The notes under the pieces were generated by a model. The model ran no database searches. It was given only the letters and a program-made list of their open reading frames with translations, and was not told where the DNA came from. A stretch of 8,813 nucleotides of DNA from Boseongicola sp. SB0675_bin_26 (lineage in GTDB: Bacteria; Pseudomonadota; Alphaproteobacteria; Rhodobacterales; Rhodobacteraceae). Made by a program: the position numbers and the translations under genes. The stretch covers positions 1 through 8,813 of the forward strand of contig VYCX01000225.1 of the NCBI GenBank assembly GCA_009843725.1, given 5' to 3'. Below are positions 1-7,719 of this stretch, piece after piece (within the stretch, counting starts at the first letter, position 1; every line of letters begins with the position of its first letter).

Positions 1-782
1 TGGATCAATGGGGCGTGCTGCACGATGGCAGCGAACCGTATCCCGGCGCGGTGACGGCGCTTGAATCGCTGCGAAGCGCGAACGTGCGGCTTGCCGTGCT
101 CTCCAACTCGGGGAAGCGGGCATCGGCAAACGAAGCACGGGTCGCCGCCATGGGGTTCGCTCCCGACCTGTTTGACAAGGTCATGACAAGCGGCGAGGCG
201 CTTTGGCTGGATGTCAGGTCCGGTCGCGTGCCGGAACGGCGCTACTTTTTTGTCGAGCGGACGCATGGGGACGCGAATTCGTGGGCCGGCGGACTGGACG
301 TCACGATCTGTGACGTGCCGGAAGCGGCCGAGGCGATCCTGATCATGGGGCTTCCCGAAAACGCCGCTGCGGAGGAGTGGCAGGATGTTCTGGACCATGC
401 GATGGCGGCGAACCTGACGGTTTACTGCTCGAATCCCGATCGTGCCAGTCCGCGCTCAGGGAACCGCAACACGCTGGCGCCTGGCGCACTTGCCCACATG
501 CATGAGGGGAAGGGAGGCAACGTGGTCTTTTACGGCAAGCCTCGTCGCCACGTGTTCGAGGCTCTGGAGCATTCCCTTGGGGGGTCGCGCCTGTTGATGG
601 TCGGCGACAGCCTGGAGCACGACATTGCAGGCGCGCATGGTGCAGGCTGGGACAGCGTGTTTGTGCAAGGCGGCCTCCTGCGCGAGAATTTCATGGCAGG
701 CGATGCGTCGGACATCCTGGCCAAACTCTGCGCTGAGGAGGGCGTGCCGGCACCCACGTACCAGATGGAGCTGATCGCATGA
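1..782 (+). CDS. HAD-superfamily subfamily IIA hydrolase, 5' end cut by window edge
   Basis: Probable phosphatase of the HAD superfamily, subfamily IIA (TIGR01459-like), cytoplasmic. The reading frame is already open at base 3 and the first visible residues are DQWGVLHDG. That is HAD motif I, with the nucleophile Asp encoded at 3-5, so the GTG at 15 is an internal Val codon and the true start lies upstream, probably 10-25 residues away. Motif II is the LSNS segment near 100-115. The motif III Lys is in YGKP (codon 537), and motif IV is GDSLEHD (603-623) with both acidic residues present. All catalytic motifs are therefore intact. The stop codon overlaps the start of the aldolase gene by 4 bp (ATGA), so the two are co-translated. 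Physiological substrate unknown; the neighbouring aldolase and kinase suggest a sugar phosphate or phosphorylated aldehyde product. Family call is firm, substrate is not. Confidence 0.88.
   Translation, partial: DQWGVLHDGSEPYPGAVTALESLRSANVRLAVLSNSGKRASANEARVAAMGFAPDLFDKVMTSGEALWLDVRSGRVPERRYFFVERTHGDANSWAGGLDVTICDVPEAAEAILIMGLPENAAAEEWQDVLDHAMAANLTVYCSNPDRASPRSGNRNTLAPGALAHMHEGKGGNVVFYGKPRRHVFEALEHSLGGSRLLMVGDSLEHDIAGAHGAGWDSVFVQGGLLRENFMAGDASDILAKLCAEEGVPAPTYQMELIA
767..770 (+). promoter_or_regulatory. Shine-Dalgarno site of the class II aldolase gene
   Basis: GGAG lies 8 nt before the ATG at 779, inside the last codons of the HAD hydrolase gene. It supports the 779 start and the 4-bp overlapping junction. 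Confidence 0.6.
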
Positions 783-1756
783 GCGCGTACCTCGAACCTC
801 CTGATTCCGAATTCCGCGCCCTTTCCGCCCGTCTCGGCAAGGATCCGCTTCAGGTCCAGGGTCCTGGGGGGAACACGTCCGTGAAAGACGGCGACGTCAT
901 GTGGATCAAGGCGTCAGGCACGGAACTGGCGCATGCGGAACTGCAGGACATCTTCGTCGCCGTGGATCGTGCCGCGGCGCTTGCTGAAGCGTACGGGTCC
1001 GCCGGGGACGGGAGTTGCCGGGCAGCCGTTCTGGACCCGCACACCACGCTTCGACCGTCGATCGAGACGACGTTTCACGCTGCGTTCGATCATGCGGTCG
1101 TTGTGCATACACATTCGATCGCGACCCTGACGCATGCGATCAGCCCCGAAGGTTGCGCCGCCGCACGCAGCAAGCTTGGAGGCCTGCCCTTCGTGGCGGT
1201 GCCCTATGCCAAGCCAGGCCTGCCGCTGACGAAATCGATCATGTCAAGGGTGACGGCGGAAACGAAGGTGGTCTTTCTGCAGAATCACGGCCTGATCTGC
1301 TGCGGCAATTCGGTGCCGGAAGTGTCCGAACTGCTCGGCGAAGTGGAGGAACGGCTTGCCATGCCGCATCGTGCGGCGAAGTACACCCCTCCGGAAGCAT
1401 GCCCGGAGTCCGGCATGGAGTGGGTGAGCGAAGGGTGGATGGCGCAACAACCGCGGACCTGCACGTTGGCAATGTCCGGCTCGTACTATCCCGACCACGT
1501 CGTCTTTCTTGGACCCGGGGGCCTGTCCGGCGGCGGCCAGGTTGGCGCGCGGCCGGCCATCCTGTCCGAAGGTGTCGGCATCGCGCTTCGCAACGATGCG
1601 TCGCCAAGCCAGCGAGCAATGCTGCGATGCCTTTCGGACGTCCTTGGCCGGCTTCCAGAGGAATGGTCCGCAAGTCCCATCGGGTCGGAGGCAGAGGCAG
1701 AACTCCTGAACTGGGATGCCGAAAAGTACCGGCAGGCACTGGCCTCGCCCCCATGA
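779..1756 (+). CDS. Class II aldolase/adducin-family protein
   Basis: Zinc-dependent aldolase or epimerase fold (325 aa) acting on a phosphorylated sugar in the cytoplasm. Residues about 10-215 form the class II aldolase/adducin domain. GPGGNTSVK near residues 29-37 and the KASGTEL segment correspond to the phosphate-binding loops. Glu96 is the likely catalytic acid/base, and His110, His112 and His170 (in HTH and QNHG) are the three zinc ligands. The protein is about 100 residues longer than fuculose- or ribulose-phosphate enzymes. It resembles the longer branch related to the aldolase domain of bifunctional RhaD-type proteins, whose C-terminal extension includes a DHVVFLG segment. Overlaps of 4 bp with the HAD gene before it and the kinase gene after it indicate one translationally coupled operon. 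It could cleave a ketose phosphate to DHAP plus an aldehyde, or epimerise a pentulose phosphate; the sequence alone does not decide. Confidence 0.87.
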   Translation: MSAYLEPPDSEFRALSARLGKDPLQVQGPGGNTSVKDGDVMWIKASGTELAHAELQDIFVAVDRAAALAEAYGSAGDGSCRAAVLDPHTTLRPSIETTFHAAFDHAVVVHTHSIATLTHAISPEGCAAARSKLGGLPFVAVPYAKPGLPLTKSIMSRVTAETKVVFLQNHGLICCGNSVPEVSELLGEVEERLAMPHRAAKYTPPEACPESGMEWVSEGWMAQQPRTCTLAMSGSYYPDHVVFLGPGGLSGGGQVGARPAILSEGVGIALRNDASPSQRAMLRCLSDVLGRLPEEWSASPIGSEAEAELLNWDAEKYRQALASPP

Positions 1757-3024
1757 GCCTGGCGCTTGGCATCGATGTGGGCACAAGCGGCATTCGAACC
1801 GCTGTCGCAGATGAACGCGGGAAAGTCCTGTCGATGGCTCGCTCGGCGCATCTGCCCCAGGACCCGGACCGCATTGACGCGGAAAAATGGTGGCAGGCGG
1901 TGGAAACATGCATATTGCGCCAGGTCGCGGCACTGGAGGAATCCGGTCACAGGGGAATGGAGATTTCGCGGATTGCCGTCGACGGCACTTCGGGCAGCAT
2001 GGTTCTGTGCGACGCAGGGCTGCGCCCGGTTGGTCGTGCATTGATGTATGATACCGGCTGCTTTGAACCCGAGGCGGCGCGGATCGACATGCACGCTCCG
2101 CCAACGCATATCGCGCGAGGGCCGAATTCCGCGCTCGCGCGCGCCATGCGCCTCGTTGCGGAAGACGCGGAGGGGCTTGCCTGCCATCTCCTTCACCAGG
2201 CCGATTTCATCGCCGCCAGGCTGACAGGGCGCGGCGGACATTCCGACCGCAACAACGCCCTGAAGACCGGCCTCGACCCCGCGACGGGCACCTGGCCTGA
2301 CTGGATCGGCAACGTCCTTGACATCGCGCTGCTGCCGCTCGCCCACGCCGTAGGGACGCCGGTCTCGGAGATCGTGCCCGATCTCGCCGCCCGGTTGGGT
2401 CTGGCATCGCGTGCCGTCGTCCACGCCGGCACCACCGACAGCATCGCGGCATTCATCGCGGCAGCCCCTCCCGAGACCGGAACGGCCGTGACCTCCCTCG
2501 GCTCCACTCTGGCAATCAAGATGCTCGGTCGTGAGCGAATCGACGATCCTGCAATCGGGCTGTATTCGCATCGGCTTGGCGATGCATGGCTGGTTGGCGG
2601 AGCGTCCAACTCCGGCGGCGCGGTTCTGGCACACTTCTTTTCACCCGATGACATTGCCCGGCTGAGCGCCAGCATTGACGCAACGACACCCTCCGGCCTT
2701 GACTACTATCCATTGATCCGCGCCGGCGAGCGATTTCCGTTCAACGACCCCAACCTGACGCCGCGCGTTGCGCCCCGGCCTGCCGACGACGCGGCTTTCC
2801 TGCAAGGCCTGCTGGAAGGCATCGCGCGGATCGAAGCGCAATGCTATCGCGAAATCGAGGCCCGAGGCGGCGGATTCCCGGACGCAATCTTCTCTGCGGG
2901 CGGCGGTGCAGGAAACGCTGCGTTCACTAAAATCCGGGCCAGGGCCCTCGGCATTGTGCCGGCACGTGCAGAAGACGTGGAAGCAGCGATCGGCGCTGCG
3001 CGGGTTGCGGCGGGCATGTCCTGA
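1753..3024 (+). CDS. FGGY-family carbohydrate kinase, short D-ribulose-kinase-like type
   Basis: ATP-dependent sugar kinase (423 aa), cytoplasmic. The N-terminal GIDVGTSG is the phosphate-1 loop, with Asp8 and Thr11. DGTSGSM near residue 78 is the second FGGY landmark. GTTDS carries the putative catalytic base Asp229. SLGST and the C-terminal AGGGAGNAAF followed by an Ala/Gly-rich helix form the nucleotide-binding half. At about 420 aa it is shorter than xylulokinase or glycerol kinase (about 480-500 aa). It matches the compact group typified by Synechococcus SePSK and Arabidopsis AtXK-1, reported as D-ribulose kinases with Asp8/Thr11/Asp221 (from memory). The frame is open back to 1015, but similarity begins only at the ATG at 1753, which overlaps the aldolase stop as ATGA. 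No clear Shine-Dalgarno is seen, so translation probably depends on coupling. Family certain; D-ribulose as substrate is inference. Confidence 0.87.
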   Translation: MSLALGIDVGTSGIRTAVADERGKVLSMARSAHLPQDPDRIDAEKWWQAVETCILRQVAALEESGHRGMEISRIAVDGTSGSMVLCDAGLRPVGRALMYDTGCFEPEAARIDMHAPPTHIARGPNSALARAMRLVAEDAEGLACHLLHQADFIAARLTGRGGHSDRNNALKTGLDPATGTWPDWIGNVLDIALLPLAHAVGTPVSEIVPDLAARLGLASRAVVHAGTTDSIAAFIAAAPPETGTAVTSLGSTLAIKMLGRERIDDPAIGLYSHRLGDAWLVGGASNSGGAVLAHFFSPDDIARLSASIDATTPSGLDYYPLIRAGERFPFNDPNLTPRVAPRPADDAAFLQGLLEGIARIEAQCYREIEARGGGFPDAIFSAGGGAGNAAFTKIRARALGIVPARAEDVEAAIGAARVAAGMS

Positions 3025-3133
3025 ATCCGAGGCAACGCAGTCCCGAACGGCAGGATGCCGCCAGGATCCAAAAGGCGCACATTTCCTCGCGCATGCTAAT
3101 GACAACCTTTCCATTGGCCGATAGCCTGGCGGG

Positions 3134-4003
3134 ATGTCTGGCAGCCCATGGACAGACGAGGAGAACGACCTGATCGTCGAGGACTACTTCGCGATGCTGG
3201 CCAAGGACGTCGCGGGACGGGAATACATGAAGGCCGCGCATCGACGCGCGTTGATGCCGCGTCTGCAAGATCGCTCCGAGGCCTCTATCGAGTTCAAGCA
3301 CCAAAACATCAGCGCCGCACTCAGGGATCTCGGCGAGGACTGGATCCGCGGCTACAGGCCGGCAAGGAACTACCAGGGCGCTCTCGCCGATGCCGTCATG
3401 CGGTGGCTCAACCGAAATCCGGACTGGATCTCCAGGCCTTCCGCGAGCCGCCCCGCGTTCGGAACGCTCGAATCGCTGGAAATTCCGGTCGGGTTGCCAC
3501 CCACCTTGTCAAACGGACCACCACCCAAAAATCTCGAGAAGATGATTCAAACCGCGAAGAAATTCGACATCGCGGGACGGGACGAGCGCAATCGGGCGCT
3601 TGGTCGTGCCGGAGAGGAGCGGGCCTTGGCGCATGAGCGGGCCACCCTGCATTGTGCCGGCCGGGGCGACCTCGCCCGCCGGGTGCGATGGGTCTCGGAG
3701 GAGGACGGCGACGGCGCGGGCTATGACATTTCCAGCTTCGAACCGAACGGGAGATCGCGCCTGATCGAGGTGAAGACAACCAACGGTTGGGAAAGGACAC
3801 CCTTCTTCATTTCCCGCAACGAGGTTGCGGTGTCGCAAGAGCGCCCTTCCGAATGGCGCCTGTTCCGGCTCTGGAACTTCTCCCGCGAACCGAAGGCTTT
3901 CGAGATTCGTCCGCCGCTTGATGCCCATGTGTCGCTGACGGCTACCGCATTCCGGGCCGACTTCCGCAGGGAAACCGGCGCGCGCGCACAAAAGGGAGTC
4001 TAG
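3134..4003 (+). CDS. DUF3883 domain protein with N-terminal WTDEE-type domain (putative nuclease-like)
   Basis: Protein of 289 aa with two parts. Residues about 5-85 start with WTDEE and include a conserved IEFKHQNIS segment and GYRPARNYQ. This domain recurs at the N-terminus of various nuclease-like bacterial proteins. Residues about 150-270 are a DUF3883 domain: GRAGEE, then GYDISSF with Asp198, then IEVKTT with Glu212 and Lys214. The D...ExK arrangement resembles the PD-(D/E)xK nuclease fold, so DNA binding or cleavage is plausible but unproven. No signal peptide or membrane segment is seen. The ATG at 3134 has no good Shine-Dalgarno, but the family N-terminus begins right there. It follows the kinase gene after 109 bp and precedes the creatinase gene, and it shows no functional link to either. 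DUF3883 proteins occur both in defence loci and as stand-alone genes; no partner methylase or helicase is visible here. Confidence 0.8.
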   Translation: MSGSPWTDEENDLIVEDYFAMLAKDVAGREYMKAAHRRALMPRLQDRSEASIEFKHQNISAALRDLGEDWIRGYRPARNYQGALADAVMRWLNRNPDWISRPSASRPAFGTLESLEIPVGLPPTLSNGPPPKNLEKMIQTAKKFDIAGRDERNRALGRAGEERALAHERATLHCAGRGDLARRVRWVSEEDGDGAGYDISSFEPNGRSRLIEVKTTNGWERTPFFISRNEVAVSQERPSEWRLFRLWNFSREPKAFEIRPPLDAHVSLTATAFRADFRRETGARAQKGV

Positions 4004-4213
4004 GTCTCGGCATCGGGGCCGACACAGGCATCGATTCCCGGTCGCTGGATCTCGCCAAATCGCAGCGCATTTCTTTGCCAAGGCCACCGAAGCATTGCCT
4101 GCCAGGTGGCGCGGCCCTATTGTCACGATTGCCTGCAGCGATGGCGTCGTTGCCCCGGCGGTGGTCCGGGTCCAGGAGATCATGGCCCTGTACGCCGGGG
4201 CGATGGCCAGAAT

Positions 4214-4217
4214 GGAG
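4214..4217 (+). promoter_or_regulatory. Shine-Dalgarno site deciding the creatinase start
   Basis: GGAG lies 6 nt before the ATG at 4224. It favours that codon over the in-frame upstream ATGs at 4095, 4182 and 4212, and the resulting 404-aa length fits known creatinases (about 403 aa). Confidence 0.6.
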
Positions 4218-4223
4218 ACCGCC

Positions 4224-5438
4224 ATGGCTGACACGCGCCCCGACTTCCTTGTTCTCGAAAACGGCGAAAAGGCCGAGCCGCCCTTCGCCCCCGAAGAGTA
4301 TGCGGCTCGGCTGGAAAGGCTCCGCGCCGTCATGGAGCAAAGAGACATCCCGGCCGTGCTGCTCTCGTCGATGCACAACATCGCCTACTACTCCGGCTTT
4401 CTTCATTGCGCCTTCGGTCGGCCCTACGGCTGCATCGTGACCAAGGATCGCTGCACGACAGTCTCGGCGAACATCGATGCCGGCCAGCCCTGGCGACGCT
4501 CGATCGAGGACAATCTCGTCTACACGGACTGGAAACGCGACAACTACTGGCGGGCGGTGAAGTCCGTCATCGGCGCCACCGCCCGGCTCGGCATCGAGGC
4601 AGATCACCTGACCCTTGCCGCCGAGCAGACGTGCCGCGAAATGCTGGGTGCCGACAGCCTGGTCGATATCGCGCCGGACACGATGCGGCTCCGGATGGTC
4701 AAGTCGCCTGCAGAAATCTCGCTCATCAAGGAAGGGGCTCGCATTGCGGACATCGGAGGATGGGCGATCAAGGAGGCGATCAGCGAAGGCGTCCGCGAAA
4801 TCGATGTCGCAATGGCCGGGCGCGACGCGATGGAAATCGTGATCGCTGACGCTTTCCCGAATGCGGAATATCGCGATACCTGGGTCTGGTTCCAGTCAGG
4901 CATCAATACTGATGGCGCGCACAACCCTGTCACCGGCCGGCGGCTTGAAGCCGGGGATCTCCTGAGTCTCAACGCGTTTCCGATGATCAGCGGGTATTAC
5001 ACAGCGCTCGAACGCTCACTCTTTCTCGGGGAACCCGATGCTGAAACGCTCAGGATCTGGCAAGCCAACGTTGCGGCGCACGAACTCGGTCTGTCGCTCA
5101 TCAGGCCGGGCGCGGCGTGCTCGGGAATCTGCGCGGAGATCAACAGGTTCTTCGAAGACGAAGGGCTCCTGCAATTCCGGTCCTTCGGATACGGCCACTC
5201 CTTCGGCGTGCTCAGCCACTACTACGGCCGGGAGGCCGGGCTGGAACTTCGCGAAGACATCGACACGATCCTGGAACCGGGCATGGTGATCTCCATGGAA
5301 CCCATGTTGATGATTCCCGAAGGCCGGCCCGGCGCCGGCGGGTATCGAGAACATGACATCCTTGTCGTTGGCGAAGACAGTGCAACGAACATCACCGGAT
5401 TTCCTTACGGGCCGGACCACAATGTCATCGGAACCTGA
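4224..5438 (+). CDS. Creatinase (creatine amidinohydrolase, EC 3.5.3.3)
   Basis: Hydrolyses creatine to sarcosine and urea; a cytoplasmic, metal-free homodimeric enzyme with the pita-bread (M24) fold. From remembered similarity, long stretches nearly match Pseudomonas putida creatinase: the HNIAYYSGFLHCAFGRPY region near residue 50, QPWRRSI, FQSGINTDGAHNPVTG, ALERSLFLGE, and FGYGHSFG through SHYYGREAGLELREDID. Active-site residues are present with an offset of one: His233 (P. putida His232) in GAHNP, Glu263 in ALER, Arg336 in YGREAG and Glu359 in SMEPM. The N-terminal creatinase domain spans about residues 20-155 and the catalytic domain about 165-395. The start at 4224 gives 404 aa; the frame is open to 4095, but that extension has no counterpart in the family. 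A 220-bp gap separates it from the DUF3883 gene, so it may have its own promoter, though I could not identify one. No sarcosine oxidase, creatininase or creatine transporter gene lies nearby. Other M24 enzymes such as ectoine hydrolase are a poorer match. Confidence 0.9.
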   Translation: MADTRPDFLVLENGEKAEPPFAPEEYAARLERLRAVMEQRDIPAVLLSSMHNIAYYSGFLHCAFGRPYGCIVTKDRCTTVSANIDAGQPWRRSIEDNLVYTDWKRDNYWRAVKSVIGATARLGIEADHLTLAAEQTCREMLGADSLVDIAPDTMRLRMVKSPAEISLIKEGARIADIGGWAIKEAISEGVREIDVAMAGRDAMEIVIADAFPNAEYRDTWVWFQSGINTDGAHNPVTGRRLEAGDLLSLNAFPMISGYYTALERSLFLGEPDAETLRIWQANVAAHELGLSLIRPGAACSGICAEINRFFEDEGLLQFRSFGYGHSFGVLSHYYGREAGLELREDIDTILEPGMVISMEPMLMIPEGRPGAGGYREHDILVVGEDSATNITGFPYGPDHNVIGT

Positions 5439-6204
5439 TGCAAAGGCGCTTCCGACATCCTTGCTCCTGCACTGAACGGACAAGCGACCGGTTGGTCACC
5501 TGCGGCCACGCGCTGGCAGGTTGCTGCCACAAGGGCAGGACAGCTGACACTGGCTGAAGCGCGCGCTTGAGGACCAGAGACTGCCCTGCACCGCCACGCT
5601 TGAAAGCGCTTCGAAGGCTGCCGGAAGCCTGGGAGCCGACGCACATGTCTCGTCTGACGTGACTCGCCGACGGTGGGCCGCCGCGACATGCCGACAACGG
5701 AACGGTGCCGCGGTTGCGACGGCGAGCAGGTCGATCCCGTCGCCGGCGATTCAGCGCTGGAGTTCTGCCGCACGGCTGAACCTGGCACTTGGCGACACTT
5801 CATGGGGAGCCGAAGAGGGATTCCGCGACCATCCTGTCGACATTCCAGCTATCGGGCCCGGACCGCCGCCGGTCAACCTGTCTTTCCAATGGGAGGGTTC
5901 TGGCCTGGGTTGACCCGGAGAGGCTCAAAGGCCCGTTTCTGGATCGGGGTCGGCGTGGTGACGACGGGCAGCAGGCTTTCGCCATGGTCCTGCAGGCGCA
6001 GCGGTTCAACGCCATGCCCGAGATGTCGTCGAGCAACTTGCGGAAGCTGCGCGCGGGCAGGCCGACGGCGGCGCGCCAGGCCCTGCACGGCAATCTGCCC
6101 GGACAGCTTCGGCGTCTGCGTCACCGACCTCAGGCACCGCTCTTTCCCTTATGGTCCCAGGTCCCTCGACCAGCGGGGCAAATCCGCCCGGGTCTTTGTC
6201 CACC
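5439..6204. other. 766-bp intergenic stretch between convergent genes, no recognised gene
   Basis: This lies between the 3' ends of the creatinase gene (plus) and mtlK (minus). I read all six frames and recognised no protein family, tRNA, repeat array or insertion-sequence end. The longest protein-like piece is a stop-free plus frame from 5548 to 5913. Its first 37 or so codons (5551-5661) have an ordinary protein composition and about 70% G/C at third positions, and the rest becomes Arg/Ser/Pro-rich like an off-frame reading. It has no convincing start or Shine-Dalgarno. No strong hairpin followed by a T-run was found for either flanking gene. It may be the remains of a lost gene, but that is only a guess. 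Confidence 0.45.
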
Positions 6205-7698
6205 TCAGTGAGGACTGCCTGCCGCGCTCGCATCCCGATTCAGATATTGGCAAATGACTGACTCGATGCCGTCGCGATAAATCAATGTCAGCCATCGCTC
6301 AAAGGCTGAGGAAAATCTCGGTGCCTGAGAGAGGTCCCCGTAAATGTCGCGCATCTCAAGCCAGATGTGCGGGACCTCTCGGGCGCGGGCCGCGTACGCG
6401 GTAAGGTCATCCCAGAACGGATCATTCGACTCGATGCAGCTGCCGTCCTCGCGCGTCCCCTCACACATCCGTGCCCACAGCGCCTCGACCAGGCTCAGAC
6501 CCTCGACTGAACCACCCGCAGCCAGCGCCTCTCGCAGAATGGGCAGGACAAAGCGGGCGTGCCGCGATGATCCGTCGAAGGCGACGCGACGGGTGGTGTC
6601 GAGAATCTCCGGGTTGGAGAAGCGACGCTCGACCAGCTTCTTGTAGTTCGCTGGCGTCATGTCGGGCACAGGGTGCACGTAGGGCGCGATCTCCTCGGCC
6701 TGGACCTTGCGAAACAGCGCCGCGATCAGCGGGTGCTCCATGCAATCGGCGATCGTTTCAACCGACAGGAGCTCGCCGGCGTTGGAGAGCACCTGATGCC
6801 CGGCGTTCAGAATCCGGATCTTCATCGTCTCGTAGTCGTGCACCGCGTCGGTGAAGGTTGCGCCGACTTCGTCCCAGTCAGGCCGCCCGGCGCAGAAATC
6901 GTCCTCGATTACCCACTGATGGTAGTTCTCGTGGGTGACGGGCGCGGCGTCGTCGATCCCGAACGATCGCGCAAGGGCAATTTCCTTCGGGCCGGTCGCC
7001 GGCACGATGCAATCCACCATCGAGTTGGGAAAGCTGCAATTTCCATCGATCCAGTCGGCAAGATCCGGGTCGCTCAGACGGGCGAGCGACACGACCGTCT
7101 GGCGCAGGATGGCACCGTTGCCCTGCAGATTGTCGCAACTTTGCCCGGTGAATGGCCCATGCCCAGCGGCGCGGCGCAGCTTCAGTGCGGCTATCATGGC
7201 GCCGAAGGCGGTGCATGGATTGTCGGGGTCTTGGGCGTCGTGGGCGATATCGGCGTGTGCGGCGTCGAAACTGCCGCTTGCGTCGATGTAATATCCGCCC
7301 TCGGTCACAGTCAGCGAGACGACGCGGATTTGCGGATCGGCCAAGGCACGGATCAAGGCGCCGTTGCCGTCCTCGACCGGCAGGTAGTCGACCATGGGCC
7401 CTATGACCTCGGCGCTCGCGCCAGAGGGGTCAAGTTCGATCAGTGTGGTCAGGCAGTCCTGCGCCAGGAGCTTTTCGCGCATCGCCGCATCGTAGGGCCT
7501 TACCCCAGCGCCGATGATGGCCCAGTCCTGCGCACGACCGTCTTGCATCAGCCGGTGCAGATACCATGCCTGATGCGCGCGGTGGAAGTTGCCAAGTCCT
7601 ATGTGCACGATCCCGGGCGTCAGCTTGCCTCGGTCGTAGCGTGGGCGTTCGATGCCCTCGGGAAGGCTCGACAAGGCATCATTGCCGAGTTTTTTCAT
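6205..7698 (-). CDS. mtlK: Mannitol dehydrogenase (polyol-specific long-chain dehydrogenase)
   Basis: NAD-dependent oxidation of D-mannitol to D-fructose, with probable activity on D-arabinitol and sorbitol as in Rhodobacter MtlK; cytoplasmic. About 497 aa, close to the 477-493 aa of characterised members. The N-terminal NAD-binding region carries GLGNFHRAHQ and later SLTVTEGGYY. CDNLQGNG and NSMVDCIVPATG lie between the domains. The C-terminal catalytic motif MKIRILNAGH gives Lys293, Asn298 and His301, matching Lys295/Asn300/His303 of the Pseudomonas fluorescens enzyme. The Met at 7698 is preceded by GGGGGA and fits the family N-terminus; the in-frame ATG at 7716 is an alternative, 3 bp after the ancestral smoS stop. 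It is the last gene of a smoK-smoS-mtlK-like operon. One oddity: Cys230 (codon 7009-7011) replaces the Arg usual in MVDRI. Otherwise the gene looks functional. Confidence 0.9.
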   Translation of the reverse strand: MKKLGNDALSSLPEGIERPRYDRGKLTPGIVHIGLGNFHRAHQAWYLHRLMQDGRAQDWAIIGAGVRPYDAAMREKLLAQDCLTTLIELDPSGASAEVIGPMVDYLPVEDGNGALIRALADPQIRVVSLTVTEGGYYIDASGSFDAAHADIAHDAQDPDNPCTAFGAMIAALKLRRAAGHGPFTGQSCDNLQGNGAILRQTVVSLARLSDPDLADWIDGNCSFPNSMVDCIVPATGPKEIALARSFGIDDAAPVTHENYHQWVIEDDFCAGRPDWDEVGATFTDAVHDYETMKIRILNAGHQVLSNAGELLSVETIADCMEHPLIAALFRKVQAEEIAPYVHPVPDMTPANYKKLVERRFSNPEILDTTRRVAFDGSSRHARFVLPILREALAAGGSVEGLSLVEALWARMCEGTREDGSCIESNDPFWDDLTAYAARAREVPHIWLEMRDIYGDLSQAPRFSSAFERWLTLIYRDGIESVICQYLNRDASAAGSPH

Positions 7699-7719
7699 GG
7701 CATCCCCCGAATTCATCGC

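Noticed and set aside
1015..1752. Upstream extension of the kinase reading frame
   Set aside because: The frame is open but runs inside the aldolase gene in another frame; kinase similarity starts exactly at the ATG at 1753.
1239..2634. Long minus-strand open frames of 224, 286 and 382 codons opposite the aldolase and kinase genes
   Set aside because: They are antisense shadows of high-GC genes, with Arg/Pro/Cys-rich composition and no recognisable family motifs.
3048..3060. Small hairpin CGGC-AGGAT-GCCG after the kinase gene
   Set aside because: A 4-bp stem with no following T-run is too weak to call a terminator.
3207..3587. Near-identical 17-base pieces (GCGGGACGGGA core) repeated at about 3207 and 3567 within the DUF3883 gene
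   Set aside because: They encode similar short AGR motifs in two unrelated domains, with no wider repeat; probably coincidence at high GC.
5601..5614. LacI-operator-like imperfect palindrome TGAAAGCGCTTCGA
   Set aside because: Only 10 of 14 positions are symmetric and it lies between convergent 3' ends, far from any promoter-proximal site, so chance is likely.
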